Assembly (NCBI RefSeq): GCF_001418565.1
Contig: NZ_LIQQ01000310.1
Coordinates: 1 to 51,699, forward strand
Length of the DNA: 51,699 nt
Reading direction: 5' to 3'
Source: Streptomyces graminilatus
Lineage (GTDB): Bacteria > Actinomycetota > Actinomycetes > Streptomycetales > Streptomycetaceae
Positions 1 through 8,032 of this stretch are shown here, piece by piece (position 1 is the first letter of the stretch; each line of letters starts with the position of its first letter). The notes under the pieces were generated by a model. It searched no databases, was not told the DNA's origin, and was given only the letters and a program-made list of their open reading frames with translations. Both the position numbers and the translations under genes were made by a program.

Positions 1-2016
1 GGCCCAGGCGTCGACGGCGGCCTGTAGTTCGCGGGCGCGTTCGAACTGTCCCCGGAGTGCGGCGAGTTGGCCGAGCTGTGCCTGGGTCTGGAAGACGAAC
101 AGGGTGTGCCGGTGTGCCGTCGCCAGTTCCAGACAGCGCTGTCCGGTCCGCTCGGCCTCGTCCCACTCACCGACCGTGATCTGGTCCAGCATGATCGTCT
201 GCATGATGGACATCACGTTGGTCAGGACCCCGGTCGCCGCCTCACGGTCGACGATGCGCTGCAACTGCGGCCGGAACCGGCTGAGGGTGTCCATGTGGTA
301 GGCGGCGACGGCCAGTTTGGAGGCATCCGCTGTCCCCAGGTCGCCGGGACCGGAGAAGGCGCGTTCCACCCGTTCCCCCGCCCCGGCGCCGCGAATCACC
401 ACGTCGCCCCAGGCGTCCTGGTAGACGCGCGAACGCGAGGGCACCAGATCGCCCAGTGAGTCCAGCAGCTCATGGGTCCGCTGCCACGCGTCCTCGTCAC
501 CCGCGTACATGTCGACGGCCAGCAGCAGATCGACCAGGCGGCTGAGCGTCTCGCTCGGCTCCCGTACCCCGGTGGCGCGCAGGCGCTCGATCGCCGCGAA
601 GACCTGGCGCTGTGCCGACCGGACATCACCGTCCTCCCGCGCGGCGGCGAGGGAGGCGAGATAGCCCGACATGGCGACCGAGGCCGGGGAATCGTCGTCG
701 CCGGACCCGGAATCCGAGCGGACCAGCCGCAGGGCCTGGTCCAGCTTGGCGGCGTCCGTGGCGACGAAGGCGGCGTTGCCCAGGCGCCGGGACCGTTCCT
801 CGCGGTTCTCGCTGAGTTCCGCGGCACGGGTCAGCCAGGCCACGGCGGCCGCCGCGCCACCGCGCCGCGAAGCGGACCCGGCCGCCGCCTCCAGCGCCGC
901 CGCCACCTCCTCGTCCGGGTCGACCGTCGCCGCCGCCAGATGCGTGGCCCGCCGCTCGACATCGCCCCGATGCACCCGGGCGAGAGCCGCGTGCGCGGTC
1001 CGCCGCTCATTGGGGGTGGCCATCTGGACCACCGTCGAACGCACCAGAGGATGCCGGAACACGAAGTCACCGCTGAGCGGATCGATGTCCAACAGACCGC
1101 GAGCAGCGGCCTCTTCGGCTTCACGCATGCGATAGCGCGTGCTCCGGGTGCGGTCGGCCGCCGTGCCGGCCCCTACGCCGTCCAGGGCACCGCGCAGCAG
1201 CTCGGCGCGCACCGGCTCGCCGAGGGACGTGATACGCGCGCCGTACACCTGCTGCAGCCGCACGGGCAGCGGGATGCCGGTGTACCCGAGCAGTTCCTCG
1301 GGACTGCGTCCCGCCCGGCCGCCGCGCGCGTAGGGCGGCAGCTCCAGCAGCGCCAGCGGGTTGCCCTGGGCCTCGGCCAGCACCAGACGGCGGAGCTGGG
1401 GATCGAGCCCGGGGTGGTACTCGTCCAGGAGTTCCTCGGAGACCTTCTCCGGCAGCGCTGTCACCGCCAGTTCGGGCAGCGCGGCCGTGTCGAAACCCGA
1501 GGGCACCTGGGAGCGCAGGCCGACGACGAGCTTCACCGAGCTGCCGGTCAGCCGGCGCCCCACGAAACCGCACACCTCGGTGCTGGACGTGTCGAACCAC
1601 TGGCCGTCGTCGAGCACCAAGAGGAGAGGCTGCTGCGAGGCCGCCAGGGAGAGCAGGTCGAGGACGGCGATCCCGAGCGTCATGACCGACGGGGGAGTGC
1701 CCTCGCCCCTGCCGAAGACACCGTCGAAGACCTCCCGGTGTGTGTCGTCCAGCCGGTCGATGGAGGTGAGCAGCGGATACAGGAACTGATGCAGACCGGC
1801 GAGCGGCAGTTCCGACTCGGCCTCGACGCCGGCCGCTCTGATCACCCGGTGTTTCCCGGCCTCGGCGAGCTCGACGACATGGTCCAGCAGGGCGCTCTTG
1901 CCCACTCCCGCGTCGCCGCGCAGGACGAGAGCCCGGCCTCCGGGGGCCGCCACGAACGCCGACAGCACCTCCTGCTCGCTCTCGCGGCCGACCATGGTCC
2001 TGACGCTCGACTCCAC
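1..2016 (-). CDS. LAL-type LuxR family regulator, N-terminal part (3' end outside window)
   Basis: Large ATP-binding regulator of the LAL class. The translation starts VESSVRTMVGRESEQ, with a Walker A loop GDAGVGKSALL (about residue 35) and Walker B LLLVLDDGQWFD, followed by a long helical region of TPR-like character. The C-terminal LuxR helix-turn-helix expected in this family lies beyond position 1. I chose GTG at 2016 because GGGAG lies 8 bases upstream; ATG at 1995 is an alternative. LAL proteins usually activate a neighbouring pathway on binding a small ligand. A truncated relative lies immediately upstream on the same strand, suggesting local duplication. ATPase family call is firm; the target is unknown. 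Confidence 0.85.
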   Translation of the reverse strand, partial: MESSVRTMVGRESEQEVLSAFVAAPGGRALVLRGDAGVGKSALLDHVVELAEAGKHRVIRAAGVEAESELPLAGLHQFLYPLLTSIDRLDDTHREVFDGVFGRGEGTPPSVMTLGIAVLDLLSLAASQQPLLLVLDDGQWFDTSSTEVCGFVGRRLTGSSVKLVVGLRSQVPSGFDTAALPELAVTALPEKVSEELLDEYHPGLDPQLRRLVLAEAQGNPLALLELPPYARGGRAGRSPEELLGYTGIPLPVRLQQVYGARITSLGEPVRAELLRGALDGVGAGTAADRTRSTRYRMREAEEAAARGLLDIDPLSGDFVFRHPLVRSTVVQMATPNERRTAHAALARVHRGDVERRATHLAAATVDPDEEVAAALEAAAGSASRRGGAAAAVAWLTRAAELSENREERSRRLGNAAFVATDAAKLDQALRLVRSDSGSGDDDSPASVAMSGYLASLAAAREDGDVRSAQRQVFAAIERLRATGVREPSETLSRLVDLLLAVDMYAGDEDAWQRTHELLDSLGDLVPSRSRVYQDAWGDVVIRGAGAGERVERAFSGPGDLGTADASKLAVAAYHMDTLSRFRPQLQRIVDREAATGVLTNVMSIMQTIMLDQITVGEWDEAERTGQRCLELATAHRHTLFVFQTQAQLGQLAALRGQFERARELQAAVDAWA

Positions 2017-2183
2017 GCCCCCCACTCCCTTCACCGCAGCCCCCTGGTACCCGATCCGAACGGTCTCGTGTCCGGCGTTCCACTGTGCCACTGGGTGTGT
2101 ACTCGTCGGCGCACCGGATGTCGCCGTATGTGAGTACTGCTCACACGTATCTTATGCGCTGTGTCCGTCCGCCCTCGGGTGTG

Positions 2184-2270
2184 TCAGGAGGTCCCGAGGC
2201 CGTTCAGCAGGGTGTCGACGACCACGTCGGCGGCCTGGCCGGGGCTCAGCTCGGGCTCTCGACGTAGCGG
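2184..2270 (-). pseudogene. C-terminal scrap of a TetR-type regulator
   Basis: The minus strand encodes REPELSPGQAADVVVDTLLN followed by GLGTS and a stop. This is the usual shape of the last helix of a TetR-family regulator (a run ending in LLNGL). No DNA-binding domain precedes it; an in-frame stop lies 66 bases upstream at 2337. It is a remnant inside a mosaic of broken genes. The family call rests on a short motif only. Confidence 0.4.
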
Positions 2271-2336
2271 TGCGGGGCGACGGCGCCGACCGGCACCCGG
2301 TGCGGGTGTCGGCCGGTCGAAGGCGGCGGACGCGGG

Positions 2337-2561
2337 TTACGGCTCGCCGTCCTCCGGGGCCGTTTCCGAGAGCCTTCCGAGCTGGTCGACCCACAACGAG
2401 TTCAGGCGCTTCGCCCACAACGGGGACAACACGGTGAGGGAATGGGCGGCGACACCGCGGACCGCGATCTCGGTCACCGCATGCGTGCCCTTCGTGACCG
2501 GGGTGAGCAGCCAGGCCTGGCACAACTGCACACCGGCGCCGACGGCCGACCAACCGAGCCG
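2337..2561 (-). pseudogene. C-terminal fragment of an SRPBCC/polyketide-cyclase-like protein
   Basis: The minus-strand frame reads LGWSAVGAGVQLCQAW, then a TPVTKGTHAVTEIAVRG strand pair and a final helix ending LNSLWVDQLGRL. This is the pattern of the last strands and the C-terminal helix of START/SRPBCC ligand-binding proteins. The N-terminal half is missing: upstream of about 2561 the DNA belongs to the truncated LAL gene in another frame. No start codon with a ribosome site exists. Most likely the product of a deletion that joined two genes. Confidence 0.45.
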
Positions 2562-3237
2562 GTGGTGGGACGGTGGGGGAGACGCCGGGGTGGGCGAGGG
2601 TCAGCAGTTCTGCCGAGGAGACGTCGTCCAGGGGCTCCAGCCGGTGTTCGGCCAGGCCGCCGGCCTCGAAGAAGCTGTCGGAGCTGTCGGAGCTGTCGGA
2701 GTCCGTACGGGAAGCGGCGAGGAAGCCGACACGGCTGCCGACGAGCCGCCGGGCCACGAAGCCGAGGACTGCGTTGGTCGCCCGGTCCAGCCACGGCAGG
2801 TCGTCGACGACGAGCAGGAGCGGTGTCCGGTTGGATATCAGCCGGAGCAGCAGCAGAACCGCGGTGGAGGTCGGCAGACGGTCGGGCGCGGGCCCGCCGC
2901 CGATGCCGACCGCGACCCGCAGGGCGTCGCGGTGGACGGTGTCCAGGATGTCGAAGTCGTCGAAGAGCGGTACCAGGAGCTGGTTGAGACCGGCGTAGCT
3001 GATGTCGGCCTCGAACTGCACACCGGCCGCCCGCAGCACCCGGACGCCGTTGTGCGCGGCGCCGGACGTCACCGCGTCGAGTACGGCGGTCTTGCCCACG
3101 CCCGCCTCACCCGAGAGCAGCAGGGCTGCCCCGTGGACCTCGGCATTGCCGAGGAACGAACGGATGAACTCCAGGTCCCTGTGGCGTCCGACCAGCCGTT
3201 TCGAGGCCGGGTCGGGGCTCGGGCCCAGGTCATTCAT
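2562..3237 (-). pseudogene. Truncated LAL-type ATPase regulator
   Basis: Starts MNDLGPSPDPASKRLVGR. Walker A is GEAGVGKTAVL (about residue 43) and Walker B LLLVVDDLPWLD (about residue 140). Homology to LAL regulators stops after LAHPGVSPTV near 2590; the frame then runs through unrelated sequence to 2152. The remaining ATPase half, the TPR part and the LuxR HTH are absent, so it cannot act as a normal LAL activator. A 9-base unit repeated three times at 2674-2700 encodes a DSSDSSDS stretch. It parallels the intact LAL gene downstream and is probably a decayed duplicate, although a free ATPase fragment could still be made. Confidence 0.65.
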
Positions 3238-3450
3238 CGAGCTGCCTCCAACGGCTTGCGTCCGGAGGCCCGGTGCCGTCCGCCGGCCTGGCTGCGCCGC
3301 ACCCGGCTCCGTGCGGCCGGTGCGATCACTGGAGTCTAAAGGACACCCATGGCCTTCCCGGTAGAGCCCGGTTCGGACAACAACGCCTGGTCCAGGTGGC
3401 CTTGGGCGTCGGCGGTGGGGTCTCGAAGGGGAGGGCCACCAGAGCGCACG

Positions 3451-3638
3451 TCACCGGCTTGACCGGTGACGATAGCTGCTGCCATGATGGCGTCACCGCC
3501 TAAACGGGTGACGGTGAAGTGAGGGGGGCATCAGCCATGGCCGTCAGCCACACCGCCCTTGCCGGCCTTCCTCCGGCCGGCGCGACCGTTGAGTCATTCC
3601 TCGTCGCCGGAGCCGGCCGAAACACACCGTCAGTTGAC
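3451..3638. promoter_or_regulatory. Three palindromic operator-like sites upstream of the VOC operon
   Basis: The 505-base gap 3238-3742 holds no convincing gene. It carries two copies of a 19-base inverted repeat TCACC-N9-GGTGA (3451-3469, centre GGCTTGACC; 3493-3511, centre GCCTAAACG) and one GTCAGTTGAC at 3629-3638, about 105 bases before the VOC start. The same two motif types recur before the CGNR, tannase, epoxide hydrolase and NPP1 genes, so they are read here as regulator sites. The binding protein is unknown. Confidence 0.55.
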
Positions 3639-3742
3639 TGAAGCCGCGCAGGTCGGGCGCGGCCGACACTGAGCGCACGCCGCCCGACGGCGTATCCGAC
3701 CTCATCCCTCGTCCCCTCGTCATCGAAAGCGAGAGCACAGCC

Positions 3743-4189
3743 ATGGACATGAAGCTCGAAGTCGTCGTCCTGCCCGTATCCGACGTGGACCAGGCCAAGG
3801 GGTTCTACGTGGAGCGGCTCGGGTGGCGCCTGGACGCCGATTTCCCGATCGACGACGGCTACCGGATCGTGCAGGTGACCCCGCCTGGCTCCGAGTGCTC
3901 GATCATCTTCGGCGAGGGCCTGACCCGGCAGGAACCGGGCACGCTCCACGGCCTTCAGCTGACGGTCACCGACATCCTCAAGGCGCAGGAGGAACTGAGC
4001 TCGTACGGCGTGGAGGTCTCCGGCCCGTTCCGCGACGCGACCGGTGCCTTCCACCACGCCGGTGACACCCACCGCGTGCCCGGCACGCACCCCGACCGGG
4101 CCAGCTACGGGACCTTCGCCGCCTTCAAGGACCCCGACGGCAACGAGTGGTTCCTCCAGGAGATCACCGAACGCGCCCCCGGCCGCTGA
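3743..4189 (+). CDS. VOC (glyoxalase/bleomycin-resistance fold) family protein
   Basis: A 148-residue protein starting MDMKLEVVVLPVSDVDQAKG, the classic first strand and helix of a VOC module, and ending with FKDPDGNEWFLQEI, which supplies the usual metal-site Glu on the last strand. Length fits a single-domain, two-module VOC protein. Such proteins act as dioxygenases, isomerases or resistance proteins, and the substrate cannot be read from sequence. It is first in a probable operon with the flavin disulfide oxidoreductase (gap 73 bases) and a GOLPH3-like protein. The three palindromes upstream suggest regulated expression. Confidence 0.85.
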   Translation: MDMKLEVVVLPVSDVDQAKGFYVERLGWRLDADFPIDDGYRIVQVTPPGSECSIIFGEGLTRQEPGTLHGLQLTVTDILKAQEELSSYGVEVSGPFRDATGAFHHAGDTHRVPGTHPDRASYGTFAAFKDPDGNEWFLQEITERAPGR

Positions 4190-4262
4190 GAACCGACGAG
4201 AGCTCGACGAGAGCCGCTGAGAGAGCTGTCGAGAACCAATGGCGTCCGTCACCGGAGGACTG

Positions 4263-5708
4263 ATGACGACCGAGAGCATCCGCACGTACGACGTCATCGT
4301 GATCGGCGCGGGACCGGTCGGCGAGAACGTCGCGGACCGTACGACCGCCGCCGGTCTGAGCACCGTGATCGTGGAGAGCGAACTGGCCGGCGGCGAGTGC
4401 TCCTACTGGGCCTGCGAGCCGAGCAAGGCTCTGCTGCGCCCCGTCCTGCTCCGCGCCGACGCCGTGCGGGTCCCCGGTCTGGACCCCGCCGTCAAGGGAC
4501 CGCTGGACGTCGAGGCCGTTCTGGCGCACCGTGACCGTATGTCCGCCGACTGGAAGGACGACGGCCAGGCCGAGTGGATCAAGTCGGCCGGCATCGACCT
4601 GGTGCGTGGTCACGGACGGCTTGCGGGGGAGCGGGAGGTGTCCGTGGTGACCCCCGAGGGCGACACCGTCCGCCTGCGCGCCCGGCACGCCGTCGCCGTG
4701 TGCACCGGCAGCCGCGCGGCCCTGCCCCCGCTGCCCGGCATCGCCGACCTGCGGCCGTGGACCAGCCGCGAGGCGACCAGCGCCCGACGGGCACCGGGAC
4801 GTCTCGTGATCGTCGGTGCCGGTGTGGTGGGCGTCGAGATGGCCACCGCCTGGCAGGCGCTGGGCAGCCGGGTGACGCTGCTCGCCCGGGGTGATGGGCT
4901 GCTGCCACGGCTGGAGCCCTTCGCGGGCGAGCTGGTCACCGAGCGGCTGCGGGAGGCCGGTGCGGACGTACGGTTCAACGCCTCCGTCGTCGGCGCGGAA
5001 CGGGTGGGCGACGGTACGGGCCAGGTCCGGGTCCGTCTGTCGGACGGCCACGAGATCACGGCCGACGAGATCCTCTTCGCCACCGGTCGTGCCCCGCGAA
5101 CGGCGGACATCGGCCTGGACACCGTCGGACTGGAGCCGGGGGACTGGCCGGCCACCGACGACAGCCTGACCGTCACCGCCGTCCCCGGGGACTGGCTGTA
5201 CGCCGTCGGCGACGTCAACCGCCGGGCACTCTTCACCCACCAGGGCAAGTACCAGGCGCGCGTCGCCGGGGCCGTGATCGCCGCTCGCGCCCGGGGAGAG
5301 CGGCTGGACACCGGCCGGTGGGCCCCGCACAGCACCACGGCTGACATCGAGGCCGTCCCCGGCGTCGTCTTCACCGACCCCGAGATCGCCTCCGTCGGCC
5401 TGACCGCCCGCGAGGCCGAGCGCACCGGCCGGGACGTCGAGGTCGTCGACCACGAGATCGGGCACCTCGCGGGGGCCGTCCAGTACCGCCCCGACTACCG
5501 GGGGCGGGCCCGGATCCTCATCGACCGGGACCGTCAGGTCGTCGTCGGTGCCACCTTCGCCGGACCTGGTGTCGCCGAGCTGCTGTACTCGGCCACCGTC
5601 GCGATCACCGGGGAGGTGCCGGTCGAACGCCTGTGGCACGCCGTACCGGCCTTCCCTACCATCAGTGAGGTGTGGCTGCGCCTGCTGGAGACGAGGAGAG
5701 ACACATGA
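4263..5708 (+). CDS. FAD/NAD(P)-dependent disulfide oxidoreductase (dihydrolipoyl dehydrogenase/mycothione reductase-like)
   Basis: The N-terminus YDVIVIGAGPVGENVADRT is a dinucleotide fold for FAD. A redox-active CxxxxC follows in GGECSYWACEPSKALL (about residues 45-55), then a second nucleotide fold LVIVGAGVVGVEMATAW, the FAD motif LYAVGDVN, and a C-terminal dimer domain with HAVPAFPTISE carrying the catalytic His-Glu pair. At 481 residues it matches class I pyridine-nucleotide disulfide oxidoreductases. ATG 4263 is preferred over ATG 4239 because GGAGG lies just upstream. The stop overlaps the next start (ATGA), so it is translationally coupled to the GOLPH3-like gene. The real substrate (mycothione, lipoamide, other) is open. 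Confidence 0.88.
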   Translation: MTTESIRTYDVIVIGAGPVGENVADRTTAAGLSTVIVESELAGGECSYWACEPSKALLRPVLLRADAVRVPGLDPAVKGPLDVEAVLAHRDRMSADWKDDGQAEWIKSAGIDLVRGHGRLAGEREVSVVTPEGDTVRLRARHAVAVCTGSRAALPPLPGIADLRPWTSREATSARRAPGRLVIVGAGVVGVEMATAWQALGSRVTLLARGDGLLPRLEPFAGELVTERLREAGADVRFNASVVGAERVGDGTGQVRVRLSDGHEITADEILFATGRAPRTADIGLDTVGLEPGDWPATDDSLTVTAVPGDWLYAVGDVNRRALFTHQGKYQARVAGAVIAARARGERLDTGRWAPHSTTADIEAVPGVVFTDPEIASVGLTAREAERTGRDVEVVDHEIGHLAGAVQYRPDYRGRARILIDRDRQVVVGATFAGPGVAELLYSATVAITGEVPVERLWHAVPAFPTISEVWLRLLETRRDT

Positions 5709-6382
5709 CCACCGCACAGGACCTCATGCTCATCGCCCTGGAGCTGCCGGCCGAACAGCCGGTGGAGCGGGGCCACCTGTCCCTCGCGCTCGCGGGGGCC
5801 GAGGCGATCGATCTGCTGGCCAAGGAGGCGCTGAGCCTGGACGGCGACCGCATCCTGCCCGGTCTTCTGATGGCGACCGGAGATCCTCTGCTGGACCAGG
5901 CGGCTGCCTCGCTCACCAGACAGGAGCCGTACGAGACGGTCGACGCGTGGCTGTGGCGCCGCGGTGGCGGACTCTCCGCGGCCTACGCCCACGCTCTGGA
6001 GCGGGCCGGACTTGTCACCCACCCACGCCACTTCGGACTGCGCTCCACCCGGATCGTCCTGGCCGACTCGCCGGCCCGCCGCGACGCGGAGGAACGCAGG
6101 GACTCCGGCGAGCGCGTTCTCACCGCTCTGCTGGCAGCCGTGGGGACAGGGGAGGAACCGCCGGAGCCCCACGAGGACCCGGTCGGCGAAGCGGTCGACG
6201 AAGCGGTCGACGAAGCGGTCACGACCGTACTGGACGCGGTCGGCGACGCGGTCGACGAAGCGGTCGACGAAGCGGTCACGACCGTACTGGACGCGGTCGG
6301 CGACGCGGTGACGGAGCTGGAGGCCGTACGGCTGCGGCGGGACGTCGAGAACGCGGCGTTCGACAACATATGGCGGGGGTAG
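5705..6382 (+). CDS. GOLPH3/VPS74 (GPP34) family protein with internal repeat
   Basis: A 225-residue protein starting MTTAQDLMLIALELPAEQP, with the helix and sheet pattern of bacterial GPP34 proteins (LSLALAGAEAIDLLAKEAL, then DPLLDQAAASL). Eukaryotic members bind phosphatidylinositol-4-phosphate at the Golgi; the role of bacterial ones is not established, with membrane association proposed. It overlaps the upstream flavoprotein by four bases and has GAGGAG before ATG 5705. The C-terminal half contains a 19-residue unit (VDEAVDEAVTTVLDAVGDA) repeated exactly twice, giving an acidic, amphipathic insert that is not part of the core fold. Confidence 0.82.
   Translation: MTTAQDLMLIALELPAEQPVERGHLSLALAGAEAIDLLAKEALSLDGDRILPGLLMATGDPLLDQAAASLTRQEPYETVDAWLWRRGGGLSAAYAHALERAGLVTHPRHFGLRSTRIVLADSPARRDAEERRDSGERVLTALLAAVGTGEEPPEPHEDPVGEAVDEAVDEAVTTVLDAVGDAVDEAVDEAVTTVLDAVGDAVTELEAVRLRRDVENAAFDNIWRG
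6194..6307 (+). repeat. Tandem 57-base repeat inside the GOLPH3-like gene
   Basis: Two consecutive 57-base units (6194-6250 and 6251-6307) are identical as read. Each itself contains a 12-base subrepeat GTCGACGAAGCG. The unit is a multiple of three and keeps the frame, so copy number can vary without breaking the protein. Confidence 0.9.
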
Positions 6383-6429
6383 ACACGTTTGTGTGGACGC
6401 GTCGAGGTGTCAGTCGATGTCAGCCGATG

Positions 6430-6933
6430 TCAGCTGGTGTTCGACGGCCGGTCCACCAAGGTGTACATGACGGAACGCTGCTGTTTGTGGCGCTGGATAC
6501 GTCCCTTGGCGACCAGGGATTCGAGGGTGTTGCGCACCACTTGAGGTGTGGGCTCGCGGTCCGGGTGCTTCGCGAGGAGTTCGTCCCTCAACTCCTTCGC
6601 CAGGCGCGGCTCCTCGTACCCGCCGAGCAGTTCTGCCAGGAGGTCACCGAGCAGAGGCCGTCGCGACTTCTCCTCCGCGCCGGCGGAAGCGGGCGCGGGC
6701 TGGGCCCTTGCGACGACGAGCTCGTCCTGGGACTGCTCGGGCAGACGGGACGCGTCCGCGAAACCCTCGTACCGCTCGGCAAGGTCGAGGATGTCCAGCA
6801 GGAGCGCCTCCTCCTGCTTCAACACGGTGAGCCTCTGCGCCAGTTCCTGCTGTTTCCGGCGGTTCTCCTCCAGGTCCGACGCGGCTTGGGCTACGTACCG
6901 CGATCGGAGTGTGGCGGCTGATTGGCTGGTCAC
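6430..6933 (-). CDS. Coiled-coil plus winged-helix protein of unknown function
   Basis: A 167-residue protein from GTG 6933 with GAGGAA upstream. Residues about 15-55 form a charged heptad-rich helix (LEENRRKQQELAQRLTVL), followed by an Ala/Pro-rich linker. A C-terminal section (about 95-160, LLAELLGGYEEPRLAKELRD through VVRNTLESLVAKGRIQR) has the helix-helix-helix-wing shape of a winged-helix DNA-binding domain. It resembles small Streptomyces regulators whose targets are unknown. It is convergent with the GOLPH3-like gene; three imperfect 10-base direct repeats (TGTCAGYCGA type) lie at its 3' end. Real gene, function not assigned. Confidence 0.7.
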   Translation of the reverse strand: MTSQSAATLRSRYVAQAASDLEENRRKQQELAQRLTVLKQEEALLLDILDLAERYEGFADASRLPEQSQDELVVARAQPAPASAGAEEKSRRPLLGDLLAELLGGYEEPRLAKELRDELLAKHPDREPTPQVVRNTLESLVAKGRIQRHKQQRSVMYTLVDRPSNTS

Positions 6934-7169
6934 AACCGTTCACTTCCTCGATATGAATGACGCTGCGCATGATACCCACGCCGAGGGTGCCGTGCGGACA
7001 GGTGTCAGCGCCGGACGGGTCTGTCCGGCACACACTCCTCACGATAGGCGCTGAGGTGCCTGCGCACGTGGGAAGTGGGGACTCCGACTCGGTGTGAATA
7101 CGTGTCGGGCGGCAGCGGTCTCCGAGCGCGTGTGGACGGGCGGGGCCGCGAGGGCCACGGGTGAGGGTG

Positions 7170-7733
7170 TCAGTGCGCGGTCGCGGCGGGCGTGGACTTC
7201 TTCCGGGCGCGGTACGCGGCGGCCTTGATCCGGTTGCCGCAGGACTCCATGCCGCACCACTGGCGCCGCATGCCCCGGGAGCGGTCGATGTAGACGCGGG
7301 TGCACTCGGGGTTGCCGCACTCCTTGAGCAGGGGCACGTCAGGACCGCTGAGCAGCTCCACCGCCTGTCGGGCGACCGTCGCCAGAGCCTGCTCCGGCGT
7401 CGCCTCGGTGAGTCGCCCGGTCGCGGTGAGCTGGGGCGTCGCGGGGGTCTTGCGGGCGGCGGCGTTGACCAGGTCGAGCGCCTCCTGGTCGAGCTCCTGG
7501 CCGAGGCGGCGGTCGGTCACGAGCTGGTAGACGGCTTCGCGTACGGCCGTGGCCTCGCGGACGTCGTCCTCCTGGCCCGGAGTGATCGTGTCGACGAGGC
7601 CGGACTCGACGTACCAGGCGTTCAGCCGGTCCGGCGTCACGAACATCTCGAACCGGGCCGAGCGCCGGGCCCGGAGGGTGGCCGCGAAGTCAAGGGCCGG
7701 ATGCCCGCACACGAAGACATGATCGAGATTCAC
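7170..7733 (-). CDS. CGNR zinc-finger transcriptional regulator (ABATE-like)
   Basis: A 187-residue protein. The N-terminal part VNLDHVFVCGHPALDFAATL matches the ABATE-type domain of CGNR proteins. The C-terminal zinc finger reads CGNPECTRVYIDRSRGMRRQWC then CGNRIKAAAYRARKK, supplying four Cys and the name-giving CGNR. GTG 7733 is chosen because the conserved domain begins there; a longer frame to 7988 would run through an operator-like site and low-complexity sequence. A TCACC-N9-GGTGA palindrome ends two bases upstream of the start, so autoregulation is likely. No clear ribosome site is seen; the mRNA may be leaderless. It is the only intact dedicated DNA-binding family protein inside the 3.4-15.7 kb island apart from the winged-helix protein. 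Confidence 0.85.
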   Translation of the reverse strand: MNLDHVFVCGHPALDFAATLRARRSARFEMFVTPDRLNAWYVESGLVDTITPGQEDDVREATAVREAVYQLVTDRRLGQELDQEALDLVNAAARKTPATPQLTATGRLTEATPEQALATVARQAVELLSGPDVPLLKECGNPECTRVYIDRSRGMRRQWCGMESCGNRIKAAAYRARKKSTPAATAH

Positions 7734-7734
7734 A

Positions 7735-7882
7735 TCACCATTTTGACAGGTGACGCTGCTCGGACGCAAGAAGCGTCGCCGTTCCCGGTGGTGCTCCCGG
7801 CTCCGCCTCCGCCAGTCGAATGACCTAACACGCCACTCACGCATCCCGGTCACAGGTCGCCCGCGAATGTCAGTCAACTGAC
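7735..7882. promoter_or_regulatory. Operator-like palindromes between the divergent CGNR and tannase genes
   Basis: Three sites lie between the divergent CGNR gene (start 7733) and tannase gene (start 8033). TCACC-N9-GGTGA at 7735-7753 (centre ATTTTGACA) abuts the CGNR start codon. GTCGAATGAC at 7815-7824 differs by one base from the consensus GTCANNTGAC. GTCAACTGAC at 7873-7882 sits inside the longer palindrome TCAGTCAACTGA, 150 bases before the tannase start. The arrangement suggests one regulator controls both directions. Confidence 0.55.
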
Positions 7883-7945
7883 TGTCGCCCGGCTGTACCG
7901 CCCACGGCCAGAGTGGTCCATGAACATGTGTCGCCGAGCACGGAG

Positions 7946-7999
7946 CGGACACATCTTCGGGCTCGGACACACCCTCGGGCTCGGACACACCCTCGGGTT
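7946..7999 (+). repeat. Triple 18-base direct repeat upstream of the tannase gene
   Basis: Three consecutive 18-base units of type CGGACACACCCTCGGGCT (7946-7963, 7964-7981, 7982-7999); the first carries two substitutions and the last one. They lie in the untranslated leader between the palindrome and the ATG at 8033. They could be a regulator site array or simple slippage; nothing in the sequence decides. Confidence 0.85.
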
Positions 8000-8032
8000 C
8001 AACACACCTTTACTCCCTTGGACGGAAAAGCG

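Noticed and set aside
472..2133. Long open plus-strand frame antisense to the LAL gene
   Set aside because: Translation is Arg/Gly/His-rich without domain features; the minus strand gives Walker motifs and a ribosome site. High-GC DNA produces such shadow frames.
6183..6309. CRISPR-like repeat array
   Set aside because: It is an in-frame 57-base tandem duplication in a coding region, without spacers. No CRISPR array was seen anywhere in the window.
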